From positions 1-64,000 of the forward strand of contig NZ_SOPW01000007.1 in assembly GCF_004402015.1 (NCBI RefSeq): a stretch of 64,000 nucleotides of DNA. Direction: 5' to 3'. Positions 44,671 to 52,924 of this stretch are shown one piece after another. Within the stretch, counting starts at the first letter, position 1. Each line of letters begins with the position of its first letter. Below the pieces are notes generated by a model. That model saw only the letters and a list, made by a program, of their open reading frames with translations, had not been told where the DNA came from and did no database searches. The DNA is from Filobacillus milosensis. Its GTDB lineage: Bacteria > Bacillota > Bacilli > Bacillales > Alkalibacillaceae. Made by a program: the position numbers and the translations under genes.

Positions 44671-44697
44671 CTCCAGCCTCCAGGCGTGGGGCTGGAG
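44671..44697 (-). promoter_or_regulatory. Leader hairpin of cshA
   Basis: CTCCAGCC (44671-44678) pairs with GGCTGGAG (44690-44697) in the 5' untranslated region about 60 nt before the start. There is no U-run, so it is not a simple terminator. Confidence 0.5.
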
Positions 44698-44797
44698 ACA
44701 CTGTTCATATTAATCTAAAGTTAGCTTTCCTTAATATCGATAATTTTATGAAGGATTACTAAAACAAAAAATTTCCGAACTTTTCATAAGACAATTC

Positions 44798-44826
44798 AGT
44801 ATAACTGTTTCAATATTGAAAGTCAA
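44798..44826 (-). promoter_or_regulatory. cshA promoter with a palindromic spacer
   Basis: On the minus strand TTGACT (44826-44821) and TATACT (44803-44798) are 17 bp apart. A perfect 14-bp palindrome TTTCAATATTGAAA (44808-44821) fills the spacer and could be an operator. Transcription would start about 180 nt before the start codon. Confidence 0.65.
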
Positions 44827-44827
44827 C

Positions 44828-45979
44828 TTAATTATCAAGCAAACTAGATGCCAGTTGTTCAAGAATTAAATCATCCATCGGTGGGTTATGCAAACCAGCT
44901 CGAACATCCCTATAGTATCGCTCAAAAGGATAATTTTTAGACAAACCTCTTCCTCCAACAATACGCATGGCTAGGTCGACAACTTTATTTGCATCATTAG
45001 TTGCTGTTACCTTAACGACTGCCAATTCTTTTGCTAAATACTCACGTTGTTCTGGGTATTGATCCCACTTTTCTGCAATGCTATATAAATAATTTCTCGC
45101 ACGTCTTAAGATCAGATCCATCTCACCGATTTTTTGACGTACATGAGACTCTTTAGAAATAGGGTGGTCCAGACTATTCGGTTGAAATTCATTTGCAAAA
45201 GTCACTGCATCATTTAATGCAGCTCTAGCAATTCCTAAATAACACGCTGGTATATGTAGTAACCAGCCTTTAGGTGCAGATTTTTTTCCTTTTCGCTCAA
45301 CTAATCGTTCTGAACTAACGCGTACATCATTAAGTACTAAATCATCGCTTGCTGTACCTCTCATACCTAAAGTATTCCACGTTTGTTCAACGGATACACC
45401 TAGTGACTTCATATCTACAGCAAACCAGCCGATTTTCTCTTCATCTTCAATCCAAGCTGAAACTATGACGTAATCCAGAACATCAGCCATAGTGGTAAAG
45501 GTTTTTCTGCCATTTAATACATAACCGTTATCAACTTTAACAGCTACAGTTTCTGGCCTGCCTCCACGTGTAGGGCTACCGGTATTTTTTTCTGTTGAGG
45601 CTCGATTAAATAACTTTTGATTTTCAGCTTCTCGAGCAATCCAATCAAAGTTTTCCTCTGACCACAACTTACCTTCTTTTAATTCCATTAAAATACCATT
45701 ATGCCATCCAACTGATAATGCTGTAGCTGCATCACCTTCTGCAATTTTTTCTTGCATAATTAACCATTCGTATAGAGTTAAATCTTCTCCACCATATTTC
45801 TTTGGCAAAACAATTGATAAATACTCATGCTCTTTTAATGTCCACACTGTTTCTGGCAAAAAGCGACCTTGACGATCTGCTTCATCTGCATATGTCTTCA
45901 ACTTTTTAGACAATTTTAATGCGCGATGGTATAAATTTAAGTGACGTTCACTTTTAATATATATATTATCAAGTTCCAT
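44828..45979 (-). CDS. Acyl-CoA dehydrogenase family protein
   Basis: This 383-residue flavoprotein has the N-terminal helical domain (AIVLPKKYGGEDL-like SIVLPKKYGGEDLTLYEW), the middle strand segment RTFTTMADVLDYVIVSAW and the C-terminal RIVGGRGLSKNYPFERYYRD with the FAD-stacking region. Catalytic-base identity is unclear, so the reaction could be dehydrogenation or flavin-dependent monooxygenation as in DszC-like members. AAGGGAG precedes the ATG. It is monocistronic. Confidence 0.82.
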   Translation of the reverse strand: MELDNIYIKSERHLNLYHRALKLSKKLKTYADEADRQGRFLPETVWTLKEHEYLSIVLPKKYGGEDLTLYEWLIMQEKIAEGDAATALSVGWHNGILMELKEGKLWSEENFDWIAREAENQKLFNRASTEKNTGSPTRGGRPETVAVKVDNGYVLNGRKTFTTMADVLDYVIVSAWIEDEEKIGWFAVDMKSLGVSVEQTWNTLGMRGTASDDLVLNDVRVSSERLVERKGKKSAPKGWLLHIPACYLGIARAALNDAVTFANEFQPNSLDHPISKESHVRQKIGEMDLILRRARNYLYSIAEKWDQYPEQREYLAKELAVVKVTATNDANKVVDLAMRIVGGRGLSKNYPFERYYRDVRAGLHNPPMDDLILEQLASSLLDN

Positions 45980-45999
45980 TATAAGACTCCCTTCGCAAG

Positions 46000-46371
46000 T
46001 AATAAGATATCTTATGTAATTACTAGGTTTTAGCTTAATACATCAGCACATTTTTTAAAAATGTTAAGGTCTTGATACTTATTCAATGATCTACGAAATA
46101 AAAGACTAGGCAATTTCATTATTTTGAAGCATTTAGGGGCATCTGTATCGGTTCCTTAAACTGAACGGACATATAATACTAGCGAACCTTTATTACACCC
46201 GTTTGAAGGGATCTTTCCGACTAAATATTTAAGTAGACATTCGTGGTCGAATTCTCCGCTTTATTTGCCTTTTGATCTAAATGATCAGCTACTTCCATAC
46301 GAACTTAATCCTTGGATTAATCGTAAAGGGAATAGCAAAAGCGCACAGGTTTAAGCCCGTGCGCTTTTTTT
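46000..46371 (+). other. Gap with a possible gene remnant and a plus-strand terminator
   Basis: A plus-strand frame without start codon is open from about 46162 to 46353 and contains PLYLPFDLNDQLLPYELNPW. It looks like natural coding sequence but I cannot match it to a family. It ends in a hairpin AAAAGCGCAC/GTGCGCTTTT (46337-46371) with a 7-base T run on the plus strand. Neighbouring genes are on the minus strand, so the transcript it would terminate is not identified. Confidence 0.45.
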
Positions 46372-46376
46372 ATTGA

Positions 46377-47099
46377 TTAAAATGGGTTAGTTGCCCATTG
46401 GAGTGATTGCTTAATGAAGATACGTTGGTTAAGTTTTAATTGTGCCACCATATACTCAGCCAAATCTTCTGGCTGCATAAATTTATCTTCATTCTTTTCT
46501 TCTAAATGCCCACCAAATGCTAGCTCCGTTGCAACTAAACTTGGATTCATTGTGAATACACGAATATTATTATGTCTTACCTCTTGCATTAAAGCTTCGC
46601 TCATCCCTTGCACGGCAAACTTTGATGCACTATATGCCGAGGATCCCGCGGTCGCCTTTAACCCGTTACTGGATGATATATTGATAATGTCACCTTTGTT
46701 CTTATCTATTAAATCAGGAAGAACAGCTTTTGTGACATGGTAAGTTCCAAACACATTCACTTCAATAGGCTTTTTCCATTCATCAGGATCTGAATTGACT
46801 AAATGTCCTTTTGAACCAATCCCGGCGTTATTAATTAAAATATCTGCTTGGCCAAGATTCTCCCTTAACTCAGCTATTGCCTGGTTGACTGCGTTAAGGT
46901 CAGTAATATCGACAGCTACATATTCAACATTTACACCGTATTGTCTAACCTCTTCAGCAACTTGTGCCAATTTATTTTCTGTTCGCGCGATAAGCCCGAC
47001 ATGCACACCTTCTTTAGCTAACTCTATAGCAGTTGCTTTTCCAATTCCTGATCCAGCACCTGTTACGTATGCAATTTTACCTTTAATGTCTTGTCCCAT
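46377..47099 (-). CDS. SDR family oxidoreductase (FabG-like)
   Basis: This 240-residue NAD(P)-dependent short-chain dehydrogenase has TGAGSGIGKATA (cofactor loop), ILINNAGIG and ISSSNG...YSASKFA with catalytic serine, tyrosine and lysine. It resembles 3-oxoacyl reductases (FabG/YqjQ-like), but substrate assignment is unsafe. GAAAGG precedes the ATG. It lies downstream of the dioxygenase terminator as a single gene. Confidence 0.88.
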   Translation of the reverse strand: MGQDIKGKIAYVTGAGSGIGKATAIELAKEGVHVGLIARTENKLAQVAEEVRQYGVNVEYVAVDITDLNAVNQAIAELRENLGQADILINNAGIGSKGHLVNSDPDEWKKPIEVNVFGTYHVTKAVLPDLIDKNKGDIINISSSNGLKATAGSSAYSASKFAVQGMSEALMQEVRHNNIRVFTMNPSLVATELAFGGHLEEKNEDKFMQPEDLAEYMVAQLKLNQRIFIKQSLQWATNPF

Positions 47100-47147
47100 C
47101 TAACCAACCTTTCTCTAATATGTCTTATAGCTATTTTATGGAATAAC

Positions 47148-47174
47148 AAAAGCCACAACAACTGTTGCGGCTTT
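47148..47174 (-). terminator. Terminator of the ring-cleaving dioxygenase gene
   Basis: On the minus strand AAAGCCgCAAC and GTTGtGGCTTT (47148-47174) pair with one mismatch and are followed by TTGTTATT. Confidence 0.7.
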
Positions 47175-47178
47175 GTCT

Positions 47179-48141
47179 TTAGTAATTAATTGGTTTTAAA
47201 GTTCTTTCAATCATTTCTCGACGATCTTCTAAAAATGGTGGAAGAGCTAATGTTTCACCTAAGTGATCAACATCTTCATCTGTCGCGAAACCTGGTCCAT
47301 CAGTTGCTAATTCAAACAAAATACCATTTGGTTCGCGGAAGTAAACGGAACGGAAATAGAAACGGTCAACAAAACCTGAATTACCCATTCCAATTTCGTT
47401 TAATTGCTCTAAATATTCACGGATGGTTTCTTCATCTTTCACGCGGAATGCCACATGGTGAACTCCACCACGACCTAATCGTTCTTGAGGTAAATCTGTG
47501 CGAACATGGATATGAAGCTCAGCTCCTGTTCCTCCCTCACCTGTTTCAAATACAATGACTTCTTGACCTGTTGAGTGATGTTTATATTCACCTTTGCGAC
47601 GGAAGCCCATGACTTTCGTTAAGATCGCTTCAGTGGATTCTAATTCAGGAATAGTTAAGTGGATTGGTCCAAGCCCAATAATTCCGTAATTAGGTTCCGC
47701 TTCACTTTTCTCCCAAGGTGTCCCGCCAGGAACCCCTTCATTATTTTCATCAGACACAAGGATTAGACGCTGATTTTCAAAATCTTTTAATGGGATAACA
47801 TTGCGACCAAACTGTTCGACAATGCCTTCGTTTTCAACATCATGCTCATTTAATCGTTTTTCCCAATACCTTAGTGCTTCATCATTTGGAACACGTAACG
47901 ATGTTGTCGAGATACTACGGTTACCATCATGATTTTGACCTGCATTCGGAATTTCGAAGAACGTCAGCTCCGTTCCAGGATTACCTACTTCGTCTCCGTA
48001 AAATAAATGATAAACAGATGGGTCATCCTGATTAACTGTTTTCTTAACCATTCTCATACCTAATATTTTTGTATAAAAATCTACGTTATTCTGCGCATTC
48101 GCTGTAAGCGCAGATAAATGGTGAATACCTAATAAATTCAT
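47179..48141 (-). CDS. Ring-cleaving dioxygenase, VOC superfamily (MhqO-like)
   Basis: This 320-residue protein has two tandem VOC modules. The first starts GIHHLSALTANAQNNVDFY and the second GPIHLTIPELESTEAILTK; RGGVHHVAFRVKDEE and ILFELATDGPGFATDE supply further metal ligands. Relatives such as B. subtilis MhqO/MhqA detoxify hydroquinone-type compounds. The ATG at 48141 or a TTG at 48144 may be the start; AAAGGGG is spaced slightly better for the TTG. It is monocistronic. Confidence 0.88.
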   Translation of the reverse strand: MNLLGIHHLSALTANAQNNVDFYTKILGMRMVKKTVNQDDPSVYHLFYGDEVGNPGTELTFFEIPNAGQNHDGNRSISTTSLRVPNDEALRYWEKRLNEHDVENEGIVEQFGRNVIPLKDFENQRLILVSDENNEGVPGGTPWEKSEAEPNYGIIGLGPIHLTIPELESTEAILTKVMGFRRKGEYKHHSTGQEVIVFETGEGGTGAELHIHVRTDLPQERLGRGGVHHVAFRVKDEETIREYLEQLNEIGMGNSGFVDRFYFRSVYFREPNGILFELATDGPGFATDEDVDHLGETLALPPFLEDRREMIERTLKPINY

Positions 48142-48252
48142 CAATGTAAAAGCCCCTTTCTAATGATAAGGTTTCCTATAATTAATATATTAACAAAAAA
48201 TATCTTGAATTCAAAATAAATTGTTTTGATTAAAATTTGAGTCCCCACCATA

Positions 48253-48286
48253 AAAAATAAACATTCACTTAGGAATGTTTATTTTT
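48253..48286 (-). terminator. Terminator of the 48.3-kb hypothetical gene
   Basis: AAAAATAAACATTC pairs with GAATGTTTATTTTT (to 48286), giving a U-tail on the minus strand nine bases past the stop. Confidence 0.85.
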
Positions 48287-48294
48287 AGACGTAT

Positions 48295-49188
48295 TTATTT
48301 TCCATACCATTGGCTTTCAATACTCTGTCTGAATTCCATCCCATTAGGAAAAACTTCACCTTGATGCACAACACCATTCGCATATTCAACTCGTAAATTA
48401 ACTGAAGCAATGTCTTCTATATCGTCGACTTCCAAATTCCAATAATTCTCTTGCTCTTTAGATACTTTTAATTCTTCTCGCATTTTTTTATTTTCAGTAT
48501 TGTCCATTAGACCTTGAGAAAGTTTTCTCTCAACCACTTCTCCATTTGACCTTAGTATCTTGGCGGTTATTTCTTCTGGTTTAAAAAACGGAAAAATTGA
48601 ATTAGATTGTACTAATTGGATACTAAAGTAATCTACATTCCCTGGAGCACCACCATTTGCGCCTATTTCCATAATGCGTAATGGCTCAGGTGAGTAAAGA
48701 TGGGACGGGACAGTTTTAATATCTGTCGATCGTGCGACCTCACCTTCACTCAATATTTGATATTCATAATGTTCAAATGGCTTTAGTTTCAGTTGAGCAC
48801 TATAATTCAATCCATTCAATGGGTCAACTGAAAGCTCATTCCACTGCTTCTCTCCTTCTTCACGGTATAAAAATGAGATTTCTGCGTTGTTTTCTAACTC
48901 TTTAAATGCCCATTCAAAGTCAACCTGAATTTCTTCCATTGTTGAAGAGTCAGGATTAGGTTCAAATTGTTCATAAGTGACCCATTGATTGGATTGATGA
49001 ATGTCATTAACTTGATTACTAAGTCGATGCAAATCATTTTGTAATCCCTGTATTTGTTGGGTTACATTTTGATTATTATTATAATATTTTGTTTCACCTA
49101 CCTGATCTAATATCACAAAGAAAAATATTAAATTCAAAGCCAAACTACCAACAAGTATCCCAATAATTATTTTATGTATGTTACTCAT
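48295..49188 (-). CDS. Membrane-anchored extracytoplasmic protein of unknown function
   Basis: This 297-residue protein has an N-terminal membrane helix (about residues 6-26), a Q/N-rich coiled-coil-like segment (about 30-65) and a beta-rich external part with repeated ...FEWAFKELE, YQILSEGEVARST and NLRVEYANGVVHQGEVFPNG strands. I do not recognise the family. The ATG at 49188 follows GGGGGATGG; the terminator of the upstream HTH-F1-beta gene ends only 17 bases before it, so read-through or a separate promoter must drive it. Confidence 0.7.
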   Translation of the reverse strand: MSNIHKIIIGILVGSLALNLIFFFVILDQVGETKYYNNNQNVTQQIQGLQNDLHRLSNQVNDIHQSNQWVTYEQFEPNPDSSTMEEIQVDFEWAFKELENNAEISFLYREEGEKQWNELSVDPLNGLNYSAQLKLKPFEHYEYQILSEGEVARSTDIKTVPSHLYSPEPLRIMEIGANGGAPGNVDYFSIQLVQSNSIFPFFKPEEITAKILRSNGEVVERKLSQGLMDNTENKKMREELKVSKEQENYWNLEVDDIEDIASVNLRVEYANGVVHQGEVFPNGMEFRQSIESQWYGK

Positions 49189-49205
49189 GCTTCCATCCCC
49201 CAAAT

Positions 49206-49233
49206 AAAAAAGTGATTTCCGATTAGAAATCAC
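49206..49233 (-). terminator. Terminator between the HTH-F1-beta gene and the next gene
   Basis: GTGATTTC pairs with GAAATCAC (49226-49233 with 49212-49219) and is followed on the minus strand by TTTTTTATTT, ending just before the ribosome site of the downstream gene. It could act as an attenuator. Confidence 0.85.
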
Positions 49234-49281
49234 CAAATATAATAATATATTAACATTTTTTATGGAGTAATTAACTAATTT

Positions 49282-50331
49282 TTATGAAATGCTTCCAACA
49301 AATTTCCATTCATCTAGATTTACTTGATCATGTTTACCTTCTAGTATATTTTTTACGTCAGCTAATAGATCGTCGGTGGAGACCCATTCTCCTTTTTTAT
49401 TTGTAAATGGTTCAGCCACATAAAACGGTTGAGTAAAGTACATTTCTAACCTTTGGCCACGTTTATAAGTTAGTTGATCCTCATCAGATAACCGATCTAA
49501 TCCTCTATGCTCCACAATATAAGTAAGCTCACGATATCTTCTTAAAACTTTTTGCGCTAAAAGCTGCATTTTTAAATGATTTTCATCAATGTTTGGTTCT
49601 TCAACCATAATTGACACTGATTGTAATGAATCAATGGCTGGGTACATTCCTCTTGAAGCCAAACTCATATCAAAATGCCACAATGTATCGAGTGGACCAT
49701 AAGGTAAATCTTCATCCACAGCATCACCAGATGTATCAACAATTAAGAAAGTCAGTTTTGATCCTTCTACACCATCAAACTCTTCAAAGAAATCTTGAAA
49801 CTCATCTGTCAGGTATTTGCTTCGATCTACACCTAATACTACTTCATCTGTTTCAAGTAACTCTTTGATTTTATTTTTGACTTTATTAATATTTGTGCTA
49901 TAGTAATCCGCATTTTCGATTGGTCCTTCATCACCACTTACCTCTTCTTCCAGCATACAAAATACTGTTTTAAAACCTGACTTTTTCATACGATAAAAAA
50001 CTTCTGCAAGTACAACCAGCTGACCCATACCAGGTCTAGCAACTAACCCTACTGTTCCTCCACGCACAATTGGAGCAAACAAATCAATAACCTTAATTCC
50101 TGTTTCTAAATTTTTCATTTGATCTCCCCTTATAATCAGTTCATCAACCGTACAGTTCGCTAATTCTGCAAGGCTGGTTAACGTTTTCACTTTTGCCTGA
50201 CCTAGAGGTATTTTTCCTGTACTTAAGTTTGAAACTGTTGCCGGTCTTAATCCTACAGACTTGGCTGCAACGGTTAAGTTAGGCACTCGTTTTCTTAAGA
50301 GCTCAACATTTAATTTGATATTCTCTTCCAT
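49282..50331 (-). CDS. HTH protein fused to a degenerate F1-ATPase beta-like domain
   Basis: This is a 349-residue protein. Residues about 18-66 form a Cro/C1-type helix-turn-helix (VAAKSVGLRPATVSNLSTGK). Residues 76-346 align in order with the ATP synthase beta subunit: ETGIKVIDLFAPIVRGG (76-92), a P-loop relic ARPGMGQL (98-105) where GxxxxGKT is expected, Walker-B-like LTFLIVDT (193-200), SRGMYPAIDSLQSVS (226-240), DELSEED-like LDRLSDEDQL (278-287) and FYVAEPFT (303-310). The P-loop lysine and threonine are replaced by Gln and Leu, so hydrolysis is unlikely, yet the adenine-pocket aromatics Tyr230, Phe303 and Phe309 are kept. The N-terminal beta-barrel of F1-beta is absent. AAAGGAGG precedes the ATG at 50331. 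A nucleotide-sensing repressor is inferred. Confidence 0.85.
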   Translation of the reverse strand: MEENIKLNVELLRKRVPNLTVAAKSVGLRPATVSNLSTGKIPLGQAKVKTLTSLAELANCTVDELIIRGDQMKNLETGIKVIDLFAPIVRGGTVGLVARPGMGQLVVLAEVFYRMKKSGFKTVFCMLEEEVSGDEGPIENADYYSTNINKVKNKIKELLETDEVVLGVDRSKYLTDEFQDFFEEFDGVEGSKLTFLIVDTSGDAVDEDLPYGPLDTLWHFDMSLASRGMYPAIDSLQSVSIMVEEPNIDENHLKMQLLAQKVLRRYRELTYIVEHRGLDRLSDEDQLTYKRGQRLEMYFTQPFYVAEPFTNKKGEWVSTDDLLADVKNILEGKHDQVNLDEWKFVGSIS

Positions 50332-50352
50332 GAAATTCCTCCTTTCCACTTG

Positions 50353-50411
50353 TTACTTTATATAGTAATTCATTTTACTTTTAAAAGCAAGTTATTTTCT
50401 TTATAAAGTAA
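50353..50411 (-). promoter_or_regulatory. Three phased near-palindromes upstream of the HTH-F1-beta gene
   Basis: Read on the plus strand the 16-mers are TTACTTTATATAGTAA (50353-50368), TTACTTTTAAAAGCAA (50375-50390) and TTTCTTTATAAAGTAA (50396-50411). Starts are 22 and 21 bp apart, about two helical turns, so all would lie on one face of the DNA. They fit cooperative autorepression by the downstream HTH protein. The first ends 21 bp before the start codon. Confidence 0.75.
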
Positions 50412-50440
50412 TTATTTTATTTTTCGAGGTAATTTAAGCA

Positions 50441-50472
50441 CAAAAAAGGAGCTTAACTTTAGTTAAACTCCT
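50441..50472 (-). terminator. Terminator of the GNAT pair
   Basis: AGGAGcTTAAC pairs with GTTAAaCTCCT (50447-50457 with 50462-50472) with one mismatch, and TTTTTTG follows on the minus strand. It overlaps the 3' end of the GNAT gene. Confidence 0.8.
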
Positions 50473-50984
50473 AGATTAATCCAAAATCGATTAACAATAG
50501 TATCATCTTCTTCAGTAAAGGATTCGTCCTGAACACCGTCGTTATTTAAAATGACTTTTCTAGATGCGATGTTATCATCGTTACATGTGATTAGCGCTCG
50601 TTTTATCCCTATGCCTCTTAAGATGTCCAACGATTGTTTCAAGATTTCAGTTGCATATCCTTTTCCACGTTCGGTCGGTCGGACTCCATAACCACAATGT
50701 CCACCAATTTCTAATAACTTTTGATTGAGGTCATGTCTCAGGTTACATGATCCTAATATATTATTATTTTCATCGATTAGAAAATAAGTTGAATTAGCTA
50801 CCCAGCCTTCTAGCACTTGGCCTTCAGAAGCTTTTTGGACATTTTGTACAAAATCAGGATAGCTATTACCGGCATTTCGCAGAATAGTAGGTACGACTTT
50901 TTCTTTGTAATGAGCCCATTCTTCCATATATTCATAGAATTGCTGTTCAAGTTCGAGTCTAGGTTTAGTTAATCTAACTTTCAT
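50463..50984 (-). CDS. GNAT family N-acetyltransferase
   Basis: This 173-residue acetyltransferase has the acetyl-CoA segment GYGVRPTERGKGYATEILKQ and the following CNDDNIASRKVILNNDG, as in the RimI/YjcF-like GNATs. Its ribosome site (AAGGTG) lies inside the end of the upstream GNAT gene, five bases separate them, and they form a two-gene operon. The acceptor is unknown. Confidence 0.87.
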   Translation of the reverse strand: MKVRLTKPRLELEQQFYEYMEEWAHYKEKVVPTILRNAGNSYPDFVQNVQKASEGQVLEGWVANSTYFLIDENNNILGSCNLRHDLNQKLLEIGGHCGYGVRPTERGKGYATEILKQSLDILRGIGIKRALITCNDDNIASRKVILNNDGVQDESFTEEDDTIVNRFWINLGV

Positions 50985-50989
50985 AGTAG

Positions 50990-51535
50990 TTACACCTTAA
51001 AAAATTCATTTTCTAAAATCCCCATCACAATTGCATCGTGATATTCCCCATCGTAAAATAAAGCATCACGTCTTACTCCTTCTTGCTGAAACCCTAGTCT
51101 TTCATAGACATGCTTAGCACGTTCATTAAAAGCAAAGACTTCTAACTCAATTCTGTGAAGATTAAGTTGACGAAAGCCATAAGCCAACATTAATTGTATT
51201 GCTTCTGAACCATGGCCTTTTCCTGTGTGTGCTTCAGTTGATAATGCAATCCTGAACGAGGCATTCCGATCCTGATGGTTGATTTCGTTTAATGATAACT
51301 CGCCAATCATTTCATCCGTTTGTTGAGCACAAATAATCAATCCAACTCGACTACTATCCAATGCACTTTTTTCCAGGAAGTTCTTAACCATTGATCTTGT
51401 AAATATTTGCTTGGTACCGGTCAGACGTCTCACATCAGGGTCCCATAACCCAGAATAAATAGCTTCAAAATCATCTTCTTCAATCGGTCTTAAATATACT
51501 TTTTCACCTTCTAGAAATTTGATAGGTTGCTTCAT
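50990..51535 (-). CDS. GNAT family N-acetyltransferase (RimJ/RimL-like)
   Basis: This is an acetyltransferase of about 181 residues with VYLRPIEEDDFEAIY at the N-terminus, the acetyl-CoA segment STEAHTGKGHGSEAIQLMLAY and NERAKHVYERLGFQQEG. The ATG at 51535, nine bases after AGAGG, is chosen because the ATG at 51544 overlaps that site. It is the first gene of a two-GNAT operon. Confidence 0.88.
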   Translation of the reverse strand: MKQPIKFLEGEKVYLRPIEEDDFEAIYSGLWDPDVRRLTGTKQIFTRSMVKNFLEKSALDSSRVGLIICAQQTDEMIGELSLNEINHQDRNASFRIALSTEAHTGKGHGSEAIQLMLAYGFRQLNLHRIELEVFAFNERAKHVYERLGFQQEGVRRDALFYDGEYHDAIVMGILENEFFKV

Positions 51536-51610
51536 ATAATTCATCCTCTGGTAGTTTTAGATCTATTATAGCAAAAGGTGGGACAACTTGTTTCAGTCCA
51601 GAGATGTATT

Positions 51611-52357
51611 TTATTGAATTGGCATGAATGGAACTTTCCATATACCCTTACTATTTTTAACTAGACGGAAACTTAATGGATATTCCTTAATTGGATCTAC
51701 ATAATTAACTATAACCTCTTCATCTGACAATACTTTTACTTCAAAATGAGTCACAGTCATTATCTTTTGATTATAATTTTCTTCATTTTCACTAATGCCT
51801 TTAGCTATATCCGCTTCATATTCTTCAAAAGATTCATAAGGGAAAAACTGATGTTCTTCTCCTTTATAATACAATTCAAACACCGTCCGATTATCAGATT
51901 GTATCCTTGCATGATGATAAAGTCTAAATATATCAAATGGTTTCAAACCTACTAATAATCCATCATCATGTGTCTGAGAATATTGAGTGTAGATTTTATA
52001 TAGATGATCAGGTAAGGCTACAGAATCATAAGTTTCTACTTTACTCGATTCATCTGATGTATCCGGTTCTTCTGTATTATCCACTTCTTTTGTTTCATCA
52101 TTGATCATTGGTTTTTCAGGCGTGGATGAACTTCCGTTATTAGGGTCTAGTGAAATTTGAGAGAGTAATAAGACCACAAATATGCTCGCAACTGCCATGG
52201 TTATACCCATTGCAACCAAGCTGAACCGTTTTGGTTTTGTTGAAACAGTATTTTGTACTTGAATTTTCCTAAAAATCCTGTTCTTCTGGTTTTCATCAAA
52301 TAGCTTGCCCTCTCCAATCATGCCGTCTATTTCTTGTTTTAACCTTTTCTTCACCAT
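51611..52357 (-). CDS. Probable membrane anti-sigma factor
   Basis: This is a protein of about 248 residues with a basic cytoplasmic N-terminus (about 1-44), one membrane helix (LVAMGITMAVASIFVVLLL, about 47-66), a low-complexity acidic linker and an extracytoplasmic domain. Its start overlaps the stop of an ECF sigma gene (ATGGTGA). The layout is that of single-pass anti-sigma factors, but it lacks the zinc HxxxCxxC motif. The sensed signal is unknown. Confidence 0.75.
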   Translation of the reverse strand: MVKKRLKQEIDGMIGEGKLFDENQKNRIFRKIQVQNTVSTKPKRFSLVAMGITMAVASIFVVLLLSQISLDPNNGSSSTPEKPMINDETKEVDNTEEPDTSDESSKVETYDSVALPDHLYKIYTQYSQTHDDGLLVGLKPFDIFRLYHHARIQSDNRTVFELYYKGEEHQFFPYESFEEYEADIAKGISENEENYNQKIMTVTHFEVKVLSDEEVIVNYVDPIKEYPLSFRLVKNSKGIWKVPFMPIQ

Positions 52358-52893
52358 TCCCACCCACTTTCCTGTAGTTGACTTTCCAACTTCTTTCGAG
52401 CCCTAAACATTCTTGTTTTCACAGTATTTTTTGAGACTTGAAGGACTTCCGCAATTTCCTCAATACTAAAATCCTGATAGTAATAAAGAATAATAACCTC
52501 TCGTAATTTAATAGACAGTTTCAACACCTGTTGTCCAAGCTCAGAGTTTCTACTTTTGTCTATTAAAAATTGTTCGGATGTATCATTGCCACTATTAATA
52601 AGAGGAATCTTGTCAGTAAGTTGTACCTTACGATGATTCCAGCTTCTTAAGTAGTCATGACAACCGTTGATTACGATTCTGTATAAGTAAGTATGGTATG
52701 AAGACTTTCCCTCGAAGTCATTTAATTTTTTATAAGCCTTTAGAAAAGATTCTTGAATGATATCTTCCGCAATAAACCGATCCTTCACGTAAGTAATAGC
52801 TACTCGAGTCAAGGACTCCCCGTATTCATCCATCAACTCTTCTAAAAGCTGTATTCGATCTTTAACCACATACAACTCTTCTGGTTTCTCCAT
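52351..52893 (-). CDS. ECF-type RNA polymerase sigma factor
   Basis: This 180-residue sigma factor has region 2 (AEDIIQESFLKAYKKLNDF...YLYRIVINGCHDYLRSW) and region 4 (IEEIAEVLQVSKNTVKTRMFRARKKL) with an intervening linker. It lies immediately upstream of and overlaps its putative anti-sigma gene. A matching ECF promoter (52925-52952) suggests autoregulation. It is closest in layout to SigV/SigX/SigM of Bacillus, but the paralogue cannot be fixed. Confidence 0.93.
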   Translation of the reverse strand: MEKPEELYVVKDRIQLLEELMDEYGESLTRVAITYVKDRFIAEDIIQESFLKAYKKLNDFEGKSSYHTYLYRIVINGCHDYLRSWNHRKVQLTDKIPLINSGNDTSEQFLIDKSRNSELGQQVLKLSIKLREVIILYYYQDFSIEEIAEVLQVSKNTVKTRMFRARKKLESQLQESGWEW

Positions 52894-52924
52894 CGCTACC
52901 CAACCTTTTATTTGATTTACTTGT

